44,593 nt of DNA from an uncultured Acidimicrobiales bacterium (GTDB taxonomy: Bacteria > Actinomycetota > Acidimicrobiia > Acidimicrobiales > SHLQ01). Position numbers and translations under genes: made by a program. Below are positions 27,517 to 36,572 of this stretch, in pieces; the stretch's first letter is position 1, and each line of letters starts with the position of its first letter. The notes below the pieces were generated by a model, which was not told the origin of the DNA, made no database searches, and saw only the letters and a list, made by a program, of their open reading frames with translations. The stretch covers positions 1 to 44,593 of the forward strand of contig CAJQNJ010000047.1 in assembly GCA_905479685.1 (NCBI GenBank). Direction: 5' to 3'.

Positions 27517-27786
27517 ATGTTGTTTCACGCCGTGCTCGACATCCAACTCCATCCGGGAATCGCAGATCCCCAAGGTTCGACGATCGAACGAGCGTTGCCG
27601 ACGCTCGGGTTCGATGGAATGTCCAATGTGCGCTCGGGCAAGAGCATCCATCTCGATATCGAGGCCCATGATGCTGGTGCAGCCGAGGCGCAGCTACATG
27701 AGGTGTGCGAGAAGTTCCTGACCAACCCGGTGATCGAGGGTGCGTCGATCACCATGGTCGAAGCTGCGACAGTGCAGGCGGGTTGA
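27517..27786 (+). CDS. purS: Phosphoribosylformylglycinamidine synthase subunit PurS
   Basis: 89 aa; FHAVLDIQLHPGIADPQGSTIERALPTLGFDGMSNVRSGKSIHLDIEA; directly before purQ. Confidence 0.93.
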   Translation: MLFHAVLDIQLHPGIADPQGSTIERALPTLGFDGMSNVRSGKSIHLDIEAHDAGAAEAQLHEVCEKFLTNPVIEGASITMVEAATVQAG

Positions 27787-28460
27787 TGACGGCCAAGGTC
27801 GGAGTTGTCAGATTCCCCGGTACGAACTGTGAGTTCGACACGGTTGAAGCAATCGAGGCGCTGGGCGGGGCTGGAGAGGTCCTGTGGCATGGCGATGCAG
27901 CCCTGGGAGACGTTGATGCGGTCGTGATTCCTGGAGGATTCGCTCATGGCGACTACCTCCGCCCGGGAGCGATTGCACGATTCAGTCCAATCATGACCGC
28001 GGTGATCGATGCTGCCAACAGCGGTATGCCGGTCGTCGGTATCTGCAATGGCTTCCAGGTTCTGACCGAGGCGGGGCTCCTGCCGGGAGCCCTGCAGAAG
28101 AACGCGGGGTTGAAATTCCTCAACGACTGGCAGATACTGCGCGTCGAGTCGACGAACTCGGTTCTCACGTCAGCAGCGTCGACCGGTGACGAGCTCAACG
28201 TTCCTATCAATCACTTCGAGGGCAACTACACCTGTAGCCCCGAGACGTTGGCCGAGCTTCAAGCCAACGAGCAGATTGTGCTCACCTATGTGGGAAATCC
28301 CAATGGCTCCATCGCCGACATCGCAGGAGTATGCAACGAAGGTCGAAATGTCGTTGGCCTCATGCCCCACCCCGAGCGAGCAAGCAACGCACTACTTGGT
28401 TCGACCGATGGCAATGTGTTGCTGCAGAGCATTCTCGATTCGGTCACCGTTCCCGCCTGA
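27786..28460 (+). CDS. purQ: Phosphoribosylformylglycinamidine synthase subunit PurQ
   Basis: MTAKVGVVRFPGTNCEFDTVEAIEALGG; IPGGFAHGDYLRPGAIA; VVGICNGFQVLTEAGLLPGAL; LMPHPERA. ATG overlaps purS stop. Confidence 0.97.
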   Translation: MTAKVGVVRFPGTNCEFDTVEAIEALGGAGEVLWHGDAALGDVDAVVIPGGFAHGDYLRPGAIARFSPIMTAVIDAANSGMPVVGICNGFQVLTEAGLLPGALQKNAGLKFLNDWQILRVESTNSVLTSAASTGDELNVPINHFEGNYTCSPETLAELQANEQIVLTYVGNPNGSIADIAGVCNEGRNVVGLMPHPERASNALLGSTDGNVLLQSILDSVTVPA

Positions 28461-28467
28461 CCATGGC

Positions 28468-29556
28468 TCAGCTCACTCGGTAGCTCGTTAGGGCTTCGGT
28501 GGTGAATTCCACCCCATGTCCAGGCACGTCAGGCACAGCGAGGTGTCCATCGACGACGTCGAACGACCTCGTCAATGCTCCCTCGGGTATGAGTTCGACG
28601 TATTCACACGCCCAGCCAGAGGGGGCCGCTCCAACGACGCTGATCGAGAGCTCATGCCAGAGATGGCTCGTGAGCGACAGCCCGAACGAATCAGCGAGCG
28701 CGCCGATCTTGCGGAACTCGGTCACGCCACCACATCGGGCGATGTCGGGTTGGAGATAGTCCACTGCGTTGCGCTCGCAGAGCTCTCGGAAGCCCCAGCG
28801 GAAGTAGTTGTTCTCGCCTGCGGCCGTCGGGACAGGGCTCGAGCGAGCAACGGCCGCGAGATCATCGGTCGAGTCAGCGACGACGGGTTCCTCGATCCAC
28901 GCGACCCCGTACTCGGCGAGCATCGCCGCGGACTCGAGCGCCTCGCGAACATTGAACTTCTGGTTGGCGTCGGCCAGAAGGACGAACTCGGGGCCCATTT
29001 CCTGGCGCAAGAGCGCGGTACGTTCGCGATCGCGATCCGTACCGATCTTGTACTTGTAGGCACCGATGCCGAGTTCTGCGAAGCCGCGACACTCCTCGAC
29101 CAAGTCATCGTCGGACAACGAGTGCCAGCCACCGCTGCCATACACGGGAACCAACTGCTGATACCCACCCAGGATCGTGTGCAGCGGTAGACCAGCGGCT
29201 TTTCCGACACAATCCCAGATGGCGATATCGACCGCCGAGAGAGCCCAAACCCCGAGGCCAGCACGTTGGCGTGCCTTGTTCGGAGACCACATGCGGTGCC
29301 ACAGTTGTTCTGGTTGCAGGACGTTCTCACCGATGATCCGCGGTGCAAGTTCACGGTCGATGTACGGGACGATCGCCGCACTCGCATGCCCTCCGAGACA
29401 TGCGGTGAAACCGGTACCAACATGACCGTCGTCGGTGTGGACACGGACGACCGTGCAGTCCACATGTGGATAGACGCCGAGGGCGCTCGAGATGGGTCGC
29501 GCAAGAGGCAACTCGAGCGCAGTGGCCTCTACGGATGTCACGGTGATCGGCTGCAT
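28468..29556 (-). CDS. Mandelate racemase/muconate lactonizing enzyme family protein (enolase superfamily)
   Basis: KYKIGTDRDRERTALLRQEMGPEFVLLADANQKF; WIEEPV; AAGENNYFRWGFRELCERNAVDYLQPDIARCGGVTEFRKI. Confidence 0.92.
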   Translation of the reverse strand: MQPITVTSVEATALELPLARPISSALGVYPHVDCTVVRVHTDDGHVGTGFTACLGGHASAAIVPYIDRELAPRIIGENVLQPEQLWHRMWSPNKARQRAGLGVWALSAVDIAIWDCVGKAAGLPLHTILGGYQQLVPVYGSGGWHSLSDDDLVEECRGFAELGIGAYKYKIGTDRDRERTALLRQEMGPEFVLLADANQKFNVREALESAAMLAEYGVAWIEEPVVADSTDDLAAVARSSPVPTAAGENNYFRWGFRELCERNAVDYLQPDIARCGGVTEFRKIGALADSFGLSLTSHLWHELSISVVGAAPSGWACEYVELIPEGALTRSFDVVDGHLAVPDVPGHGVEFTTEALTSYRVS

Positions 29557-29685
29557 CTGGTCCTCCCCAGAGAGTGAGTACTGAGACAGTAATGCATCGA
29601 TCTTTCGTGACCGACACGGTCTGAACCGTGCCGAATGTCGCCGTATTCACATGGCGGGACGTCCTCAGAACATGCCCGCATAGGG

Positions 29686-29743
29686 CTGAAGAAACACTGA
29701 AGACACCATCTTTTCGACGGCGGTGTCTTCAGCAGACCTTCAG
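29686..29743. promoter_or_regulatory. Symmetric operator-like element: CTGAAG-N5-CTGAAG ... CTTCAG-N5-CTTCAG
   Basis: Half-sites at 29686, 29697, 29727, 29738 (11-bp phasing); includes 11-bp perfect inverted repeat ctgaagacacc/ggtgtcttcag (29697-29707/29722-29732). Confidence 0.6.
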
Positions 29744-29805
29744 CGACCCATGGCCATGGTGTGGACATACACATCGACCTCGATGTGACCAATGAAAGGG
29801 AAACC

Positions 29806-30153
29806 ATGGATACCAAGACCGCACTGGGAGCTGCCGGAGGCATTGCCCTCACCGTCGTTGGGGCAATGTCCGCACTTGCTCTCACGTTCGGGGTCGGACC
29901 CTCGAGCGCCGACCAGAATCCGCTGACGACGACGACGATCGAGTACGTGGACCAGTACGGAAACCCCATCGATCTTCACCAATCGTTGAACGCACAGCTA
30001 CCCGAGATCACCGTCAGAACGGAGGCTCCGGGCACGTACGTCGAGGAGTACGAGGAAGAAGACGAGGCCGAGTATGGCGAATACGAAGACGGCGAGCACG
30101 GCGAGTACGAAGACGGCGATTACGAGGAGTACGAGGAGGAAGACGATGACTGA
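29806..30153 (+). CDS. Small exported/membrane-anchored protein with highly acidic E/D/Y/G repeat tail
   Basis: MDTKTALGAAGGIALTVVGAMSALALTFGVGPSSADQ... EEYEEEDEAEYGEYEDGEHGEYEDGDYEEYEEEDDD; ATG 29806 preceded by AAAGGGAAA. Confidence 0.7.
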   Translation: MDTKTALGAAGGIALTVVGAMSALALTFGVGPSSADQNPLTTTTIEYVDQYGNPIDLHQSLNAQLPEITVRTEAPGTYVEEYEEEDEAEYGEYEDGEHGEYEDGDYEEYEEEDDD

Positions 30154-30559
30154 TCCAGGTGTTCCACCGTCTGAACCGCATCGTCCCGCGGCGCGGTCTA
30201 CGCCGAAGAAGACTGGGCGAGGAAGTCGATTCCTCGTAGCGGGCGCCGCCGTTGGCTTGAGCATCGCAGCGGTCGGTGGCATGTCGGCAGCTTCTCAGGC
30301 CGGTGATTCGACGCAACCTCCGGTCTCGACAGTGCAACGCGTGGTCGTGCAAGACGCGGTTCTGCCACAGCAGATCGTGATCATCTTGCCCGATACCCAA
30401 TCAGCAGGTTCACGACAGACGCTGACGCCGCAGTCGATCCAGATCACGACACCGGGGCGGGCCACAGCGCCAGCACAGTCACCCGTGACCACGAAACACT
30501 CCACTCCGACAAAGGCCACTACAGCTGCCACACCGGTCACCGAATCGGGCGGAAGCTGA
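30146..30559 (+). CDS. Single-TM hypothetical protein with Pro/Thr-rich C-terminus
   Basis: MTDPGVPPSEPHRPAARSTPKKTGRGSRFLVAGAAVGLSIAAVGGMSAASQAG...; overlaps neighbours on both sides (operon-like). Confidence 0.7.
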   Translation: MTDPGVPPSEPHRPAARSTPKKTGRGSRFLVAGAAVGLSIAAVGGMSAASQAGDSTQPPVSTVQRVVVQDAVLPQQIVIILPDTQSAGSRQTLTPQSIQITTPGRATAPAQSPVTTKHSTPTKATTAATPVTESGGS

Positions 30560-31464
30560 TGCGCACGGTTCGAGAATCACGGTTCTCTGCGATGGGAACC
30601 ACGGCACACATCGTTGTGGTGGGCCCGGGTGGCGATGCCCTCATCGACAGAGCCACGATGCGCATCGACGAGCTCGAGATGCGCTGGAGTCGGTTCATAC
30701 CGTCGAGCGAAGTCAGCCATCTGAACAGCGCGAGCGGTCGACCGGTTCGAGTCAGCACAGACACCGTGCGTCTTGTCGAGCACGGTTGCGCTGCTTGGCA
30801 ACTGACAAACGGTGCCTTCGATCCGACCATGACCACGCAACTCATCGCCGCTGGCTACAACCAATCCTTCGGCGACGTCGTCACCGGCGTCGCCACCCCC
30901 GGCGTTGCTCCAGGTCGCGGCTGCGAAGGCGTCACCATCGATCGAGAGGCGCAAACCGTCACGTTGCCTGTTGGCAGTGGATTCGACGCCGGAGGAATCG
31001 GCAAAGGGTTGGCCGCCGACATGATGCTTGCCGAGCTCGTCGACCAGGGTGCCGAAGGTGCCATGGTCAATCTCGGCGGTGATCTTGCCGTGGCGGGTCG
31101 GCCTCCATCGGGTGACGAGTGGATCATCTCTGTGCGGGAACCATCGATCAGTGACGCACTGATCACAACAACCCGGCTGGTCGACGGAGGCCTGGCGACG
31201 AGTACCACGGCGAAACGTCGGTGGGCCACCGCTGATGGCGAGGCACATCACATCATTGACCCAGCAACGGGTATGTCCTCAGACCACCAACCTGTGCTTG
31301 CCACCGTCATCGCTGGGCAGGCGTGGTGGGCAGAAGCCTTCGCAACGGCTCTTCTCGCCTCACATCCCAGCACCCTCGACAACAACGAGTCCTGCGCGAC
31401 TCTGCTCCTTCGTGGTGATGGAAGCATCGAGCGCCGGGGCGATTTCGAAAGCTACGAACAGTGA
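30559..31464 (+). CDS. apbE: ApbE-family FAD:protein FMN transferase
   Basis: FSAMGTTAHIVV; LEMRWSRFIPSSEVSHLN; DAGGIGKGLAADMML; MVNLGGDLAVAG; HHIIDPATG. Confidence 0.92.
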   Translation: MRTVRESRFSAMGTTAHIVVVGPGGDALIDRATMRIDELEMRWSRFIPSSEVSHLNSASGRPVRVSTDTVRLVEHGCAAWQLTNGAFDPTMTTQLIAAGYNQSFGDVVTGVATPGVAPGRGCEGVTIDREAQTVTLPVGSGFDAGGIGKGLAADMMLAELVDQGAEGAMVNLGGDLAVAGRPPSGDEWIISVREPSISDALITTTRLVDGGLATSTTAKRRWATADGEAHHIIDPATGMSSDHQPVLATVIAGQAWWAEAFATALLASHPSTLDNNESCATLLLRGDGSIERRGDFESYEQ

Positions 31465-32051
31465 ACAATCTTCTCTCCAACGAACAACTGTGGTGGTACG
31501 TCGCCCGTTCCGGCGGCATCACGGCGCTGGTCCTCACGGGCCTCTCCGTGATCTGGGGCCTTGCGTTGTCGACCAAAGTCATGCAGGGAACCCCGAAGCC
31601 CAAATGGCTGCTCTCGCTACATCGTTGGCTCGGCGGGCTTTCCGTTACGTTCAGCGCCGTCCATATCGCAGCTCTTGTCGCTGACAGCTATGTGAGTTTC
31701 GGCCTGACCGACATTCTGGTGCCGTACGCATCTGACTGGAAGCCGGGAGCGGTCGCATGGGGAATTGTCTCGATGTACCTTCTCGTCGCAGTCCAGGCCT
31801 CGTCGATGCTCATGAAACGATTGCCGCGACGTTTTTGGAAAGGGATCCACATGAGTAGCTGGTTGCTGTTCTGGAGCGGGGTGATCCATGGAGCCACGGC
31901 GGGGACCGATGCGACGAACCCCATCTACGTGCTCCTGGTCGGGACCATCACCGTCTTGATCACCTGGTTGACCGGTGTGCGGATCCTCGCGTCGCGGTCG
32001 GCTCGGCGAATTGTGCGCCCTCAACCCATGTCAACTGGAGCCGTAGGGTAG
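31461..32051 (+). CDS. Ferric-reductase-like heme b transmembrane protein
   Basis: Multiple hydrophobic helices with paired His (LLSLHRWLGGLSVTFSAVHIAAL; FWKGIHMSSWLLFWSGVIHGA). Confidence 0.82.
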   Translation: MNNLLSNEQLWWYVARSGGITALVLTGLSVIWGLALSTKVMQGTPKPKWLLSLHRWLGGLSVTFSAVHIAALVADSYVSFGLTDILVPYASDWKPGAVAWGIVSMYLLVAVQASSMLMKRLPRRFWKGIHMSSWLLFWSGVIHGATAGTDATNPIYVLLVGTITVLITWLTGVRILASRSARRIVRPQPMSTGAVG

Positions 32052-32056
32052 GGCTG

Positions 32057-32734
32057 ATGCGAATACTGGTGGTCGAGGATGAGGTCGCGATGGCGCAGTC
32101 GCTTCGTGAGGGTCTCGTGGCTGAGGGGTTCGCCGTCGATGTCGCAACCGACGGTGAAGAAGGCCTCTGGTTCGCGAGTGAAATCGATTACGACGCAATC
32201 GTTCTCGACTTGATGCTTCCGAAGGTGAATGGTTACAAGGTGTGCGCGCAGATACGCGAACGCGGCGATTGGACGCCGATTCTGATGCTTACGGCAAAGG
32301 ATGGACATCTTGACGAGGCAGAGGGTCTTGATACCGGCGCAGATGACTACCTGACTAAACCGTTCAGCTTCGTTGTTCTGCTGGCTCGTCTGCGCTCATT
32401 GCTTCGACGGCGGGGAAGCGCGCGGCCAACGACACTCGAGACTGGTGATCTACGGCTCGATCCTGCCACCCGCCAGGTGCGCCGCGGAGACGTCCGAATC
32501 GAACTCACGCCGCGCGAGTTCTCGATTCTCGAATACTTGATGAGTCATCCTGGTCAAGCCATTTCCAAGAACGTGCTACTCGAACACGTCTGGGATTTCG
32601 ACTTCGACGGCGGTCCGAACATCGTCGAGGTCTACGTCGGGTCCTTGCGTAAGAAGATCGATGTTCCGTTCGGACGTGAATCGATCGTCACTGTTCGTGG
32701 TGCGGGTTACATGCTTGATGTGCCCGATGAGTAA
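32057..32734 (+). CDS. OmpR/PhoB-family response regulator
   Basis: MRILVVEDEVAMAQSLREGL; DAIVLDLMLPKVNGY; MLTAKD; winged-helix LTPREFSILEYLMSHPGQAISKNVLLEHVWD. Confidence 0.96.
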   Translation: MRILVVEDEVAMAQSLREGLVAEGFAVDVATDGEEGLWFASEIDYDAIVLDLMLPKVNGYKVCAQIRERGDWTPILMLTAKDGHLDEAEGLDTGADDYLTKPFSFVVLLARLRSLLRRRGSARPTTLETGDLRLDPATRQVRRGDVRIELTPREFSILEYLMSHPGQAISKNVLLEHVWDFDFDGGPNIVEVYVGSLRKKIDVPFGRESIVTVRGAGYMLDVPDE

Positions 32735-34109
32735 ATCGCTGCTCGAGGTCATCCAACGCTCCGTCGGTACGATTCGTGCGCGATCGGCGCTGCTCGCAAC
32801 GCTCGTCGTCTTCGTGGCGCTAGGTGTCGGTTCGTTCGTGCTTCTGCAGCTTTACGAGCGGGAGTTGGTGAAGAATCTCGATACCACGCTCGAACAACAG
32901 GTAGCTGATCGAGTCCGGCTGATCGAGAACGGTAGCTCGAATGATCTCCTCACGATCGCGCTCCAGGAGGAGTCCTTCGTGTGGATTGGCGCCGCGAATG
33001 GTGTGGCGACCGCGCTTGGAGGCGGCCTGTTCCCAATCGACAATCCTGTACCAGACCCGGTTGGGACGACCACGACGAAGACGCTGTTCGTCGAGGAGCG
33101 CACACCCGATGAGGTCGAACGAGAGGCGAAGGATCTCCGGCTCGCGAGCGCGCAGACCTCGACCGGGCAGGTCGTCATCGTGGGGGCAGAGCTCGACGTC
33201 ATCGAGCGCACGCTTGGTGAGTTGGCGCGTCTCTTTGCGATCGCTGTGCCTCTCCTCGCGTTCTTCGTTGGCGGTCTTGCGTGGGTCGTGACGGGTCGGG
33301 CATTACACCCTGTCGCGGCGATTCGAGCACAGGCAGAAGCCATCTCGGGAACAACGTTGGCTGAGCGAGTACCAGTGCCCGCCACCCATGACGAGGTACA
33401 GGATCTCGCGGTGACTGTCAACGGAATGCTCGAGCGCATCGAGCACCACGACACCGCTATCCGCCAGTTCAGCTCGGACGCCTCGCACGAACTCAAGAGC
33501 CCGATCGCGAACATCACAGCGTTGGTTCAAACGCGAACTTCTACCGATCCGAGCTGGGGTCACATACAGGAGCAGTTGACCAGTGAGGCGAATCGGCTGG
33601 GCGCCTTGGTGGAGAACCTGTTGTTCCTGGCCACGCATCAAGATACGGAACAGCCTGTCGAACGTCGTGCCGTGCAGCTCGATGAGCTCCTCTTTTCAGA
33701 AGCCGAGCTGGTATCGGCAACAGCTGACATCCGGGTGGCCATCGGCCGCGTCGAGCCTGCGGCAGTCATTGGGTCGATCGGCGATCTGAGTCGAATGGTT
33801 CGGAACCTCGTTGACAACGCAGTCCGCCACGCGACAACGCGAATCGAGCTATCTCTCACGACGAGTGACGGCGTCGTCGTCCTTGGCGTTGAAGACGATG
33901 GGCCCGGCGTTCCTGTAATTGATCGCCAGAGAGTTTTCGAGCGGTTCACCCGTCTCGACGAGGCGCGAGCTCGCGACGACGGCGGCACAGGACTCGGGCT
34001 CAGCATCGTCGCGCAGGTGGCGACGGCGCACGGTGCAACTGTTGCAGTGGGTGAAAGTGAGCTCGGTGGGGCGCTCTTCGAGGTGACCTTCAGTCCTCAC
34101 TCGAAGTGA
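32727..34109 (+). CDS. Sensor histidine kinase (HAMP, HisKA, HATPase_c)
   Basis: FSSDASHELKSPIANI H-box; MVRNLVDNAVRHA N-box; EDDGPGVP; GGTGLGLSIVAQVA; overlaps response regulator stop. Confidence 0.95.
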   Translation: MSKSLLEVIQRSVGTIRARSALLATLVVFVALGVGSFVLLQLYERELVKNLDTTLEQQVADRVRLIENGSSNDLLTIALQEESFVWIGAANGVATALGGGLFPIDNPVPDPVGTTTTKTLFVEERTPDEVEREAKDLRLASAQTSTGQVVIVGAELDVIERTLGELARLFAIAVPLLAFFVGGLAWVVTGRALHPVAAIRAQAEAISGTTLAERVPVPATHDEVQDLAVTVNGMLERIEHHDTAIRQFSSDASHELKSPIANITALVQTRTSTDPSWGHIQEQLTSEANRLGALVENLLFLATHQDTEQPVERRAVQLDELLFSEAELVSATADIRVAIGRVEPAAVIGSIGDLSRMVRNLVDNAVRHATTRIELSLTTSDGVVVLGVEDDGPGVPVIDRQRVFERFTRLDEARARDDGGTGLGLSIVAQVATAHGATVAVGESELGGALFEVTFSPHSK

Positions 34110-34154
34110 ACTCGGCGTCGGCGAGTCTTGTCAGTGTCCTGGCTTTCGCCATGC

Positions 34155-34203
34155 TCGAGGGTCGGCTATCGGGGAGAAATCGACCGATGGGGAAAACCCT
34201 CGA
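34155..34203 (+). other. Candidate structured leader/terminator between kinase gene and purL
   Basis: tcgagggt 34155-34162/accctcga 34196-34203 enclosing atcgg 34168-34172/ccgat 34184-34188. Confidence 0.35.
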
Positions 34204-34282
34204 CCCCGGTACGGAAGAAACCCGAAGGTCACAGCAGAAAACATGACCATCTGGTGACGGGGGCAGTTAGGTTTGCTCACGT

Positions 34283-36478
34283 ATGGCTGAGCCTTTACAT
34301 CGCGCCCTTGGACTGACCGACGACGAAGCCGAATCCATCGACGAGATTCTTGGCCGACCGGCCAACCCACTCGAGCTCTCCATGTACTCGGTGATGTGGT
34401 CTGAGCATTGCTCCTACAAGTCGTCCCGGATTCATCTGAAGCGCCTTCCGACCGAGGCTCCCTGGGTGCTGGTCGGCCCCGGTGAGAACGCTGGTGTTGT
34501 CGACCTCGGCGACGGGATCGCTGGTGCGTTCCGAATCGAGAGCCACAACCACCCCTCCGCGATCGAGCCATATGAAGGTGCTGCGACAGGGGCCGGTGGA
34601 ATCCTTCGAGACATCTTCACCATGGGTGCGCGACCGATCGCGTTGATGGATCCACTCCGATTCGGTCCGATCGACGATGCTCGGAGCCGCTGGATCGCAG
34701 AAGGTGTCGTCAGTGGAATCTCTGGCTACGGCAACTCGGTGGGTGTTCCCACCGTCGGTGGCGAAACGATCTTCGACGAGACCTACAAGGGCAACCCGCT
34801 CGTCAACGTCTTCTGTCTTGGGACGATGCCAACCGAACGCCTGGTCCTCGGCGAGGCAACCGGTCTCGGCAATATCGCGATTCTCTTCGGATCCGCGACT
34901 GGACGTGATGGGATCGGCGGCGTCAGTGTCCTTGCGTCGGCTGGCTTTGATGATTCCGAGGACGAAAGCGCCAAGCGCCCCAGCGTTCAGGTTGGTGACC
35001 CGTTCGAGGAGAAACGCCTGATCGAGGCATGTCTCGAGCTCCTCGACGAAGGCCTTGTTGTGGGAATTCAAGACCTCGGCGGTGCAGGGTTTTGCTGCGC
35101 GACGTCGGAGACGGCCTCTCGAGGCGGCATGGGAATGGACGTCGACGTGACGGCCGTACACCGCCGCCAAGCGGGTATGGAACCGTTCGAGGTCATGACC
35201 AGCGAGAGCCAAGAGCGCATGCTCGCGATCGTCGAACCGACCAACGTCGAGCGGGTCATGGAGCTTTGTGCGAAGTGGGAAGTACAAGCGTCGGTCGTCG
35301 GCACGGTGGTCGAAGGTGGTGCCCTGCGGATCCTCGATGGTTTCGATGGCGATGTGCTCGCAGACATCCCGGCTTCATCGCTACACGACGCCGCCCCCCT
35401 CTATGACCGACCGATGGCAGAGCCCGACCGCACATCCGAGGTCGACCCAGCCACCCTCGACACACCCGTAGATCTGTGGGGCGAGCTCACGTCCATGCTC
35501 ATGGACACATCATGGGTGTACAACCAGTACGACTCACAGCTTTTCCTCAACACGGTCATCGGTCCGGGCAGCGACGCAACACTTCTTCGTCTCAAACACC
35601 CGACGACGAATGTGGACACCGGTCGCGGGATCGGCATGACCACCGACGGGAACCATCACTGGTGCATCGTCAACCCGTTCCGTGGTGCGGCGATGACAGT
35701 GGCCGAATCGATGTTGAACCTTGCGTGTGTCGGGGCAAAGCCGCTCGCACTCGTCAACAACTTGAACTTCGGCAATCCCGAACATCCCGAGACAATGTGG
35801 CAACTGAGTCAGTCGGTCGACGGCATGGCCGAGGCGTGCATGGCGTTCACGGTTCCCGTGGTCGGTGGCAACGTGAGTCTCTACAACGAGGCGAACGGCA
35901 AGAACATCGATCCCACTCCCGTTGTCGGAATGCTCGGAATGACAGAAACGATCGAACACATACCGCCGGGAATGGGGCTCAGTGAGGGTGATCGATTGAT
36001 CGTGCTCGGCCCGGTTGGGAGCGGACTCGGTGGGTCGTTGTGGGCTCGCAACAATGGCGCGATCGGCGGCGATCTTCCCGAACTCGATTACGACATGCAT
36101 CTGCGTGTCTCCGAAGTCACCCGCAAGTTGGTCTCGGGCGGAATCGTGTCGGCCGTACACGATGTGGCCGCAGGAGGACTTGGCCTCGCGATTGCAGAGA
36201 TGGCGATCGCTGGGGGAGTCGGCGTGATCGCAGCACGAGTCAAGTCGCACGATGCACTCTTCAGCGAAGCGCCTTCGCGAGTTGTGGTGGCCGTGACCCC
36301 CGACAACATGCAACTGGTCGAGAACATGGCCGAGTCGATGGGTGTCCCGATGATGCGTTTGGGCCTTGCGACCGGGGACACGATTTCGTTCAAAGGACTT
36401 GTCGAAGGTTCCCTCGCTGATGCCACCGAACAGTGGCGCACCAAACTCCCCTCCGCAATGGGAGCAGCCGCAGAATGA
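34283..36478 (+). CDS. purL: Phosphoribosylformylglycinamidine synthase subunit PurL
   Basis: [83 protein letters not shown]. Confidence 0.98.
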   Translation: MAEPLHRALGLTDDEAESIDEILGRPANPLELSMYSVMWSEHCSYKSSRIHLKRLPTEAPWVLVGPGENAGVVDLGDGIAGAFRIESHNHPSAIEPYEGAATGAGGILRDIFTMGARPIALMDPLRFGPIDDARSRWIAEGVVSGISGYGNSVGVPTVGGETIFDETYKGNPLVNVFCLGTMPTERLVLGEATGLGNIAILFGSATGRDGIGGVSVLASAGFDDSEDESAKRPSVQVGDPFEEKRLIEACLELLDEGLVVGIQDLGGAGFCCATSETASRGGMGMDVDVTAVHRRQAGMEPFEVMTSESQERMLAIVEPTNVERVMELCAKWEVQASVVGTVVEGGALRILDGFDGDVLADIPASSLHDAAPLYDRPMAEPDRTSEVDPATLDTPVDLWGELTSMLMDTSWVYNQYDSQLFLNTVIGPGSDATLLRLKHPTTNVDTGRGIGMTTDGNHHWCIVNPFRGAAMTVAESMLNLACVGAKPLALVNNLNFGNPEHPETMWQLSQSVDGMAEACMAFTVPVVGGNVSLYNEANGKNIDPTPVVGMLGMTETIEHIPPGMGLSEGDRLIVLGPVGSGLGGSLWARNNGAIGGDLPELDYDMHLRVSEVTRKLVSGGIVSAVHDVAAGGLGLAIAEMAIAGGVGVIAARVKSHDALFSEAPSRVVVAVTPDNMQLVENMAESMGVPMMRLGLATGDTISFKGLVEGSLADATEQWRTKLPSAMGAAAE

Positions 36479-36572
36479 GGATCGTGAGGCATCCTCCGAA
36501 TCGGCTGTTCCGAAGCGAAGCGACCCTTGGCGACGCTTTCCGCCCCGTGGAGCTTCAAGGGAGCGGGCAATA

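Noticed and set aside
31858-31920. GAT-containing IHGATAGTDAT in the ferric-reductase-like protein as a possible ApbE flavinylation site
   Set aside because: Canonical sites are (S/T)GA(T/S) in an FMN_bind context; here His precedes GAT and probably serves as a heme ligand.
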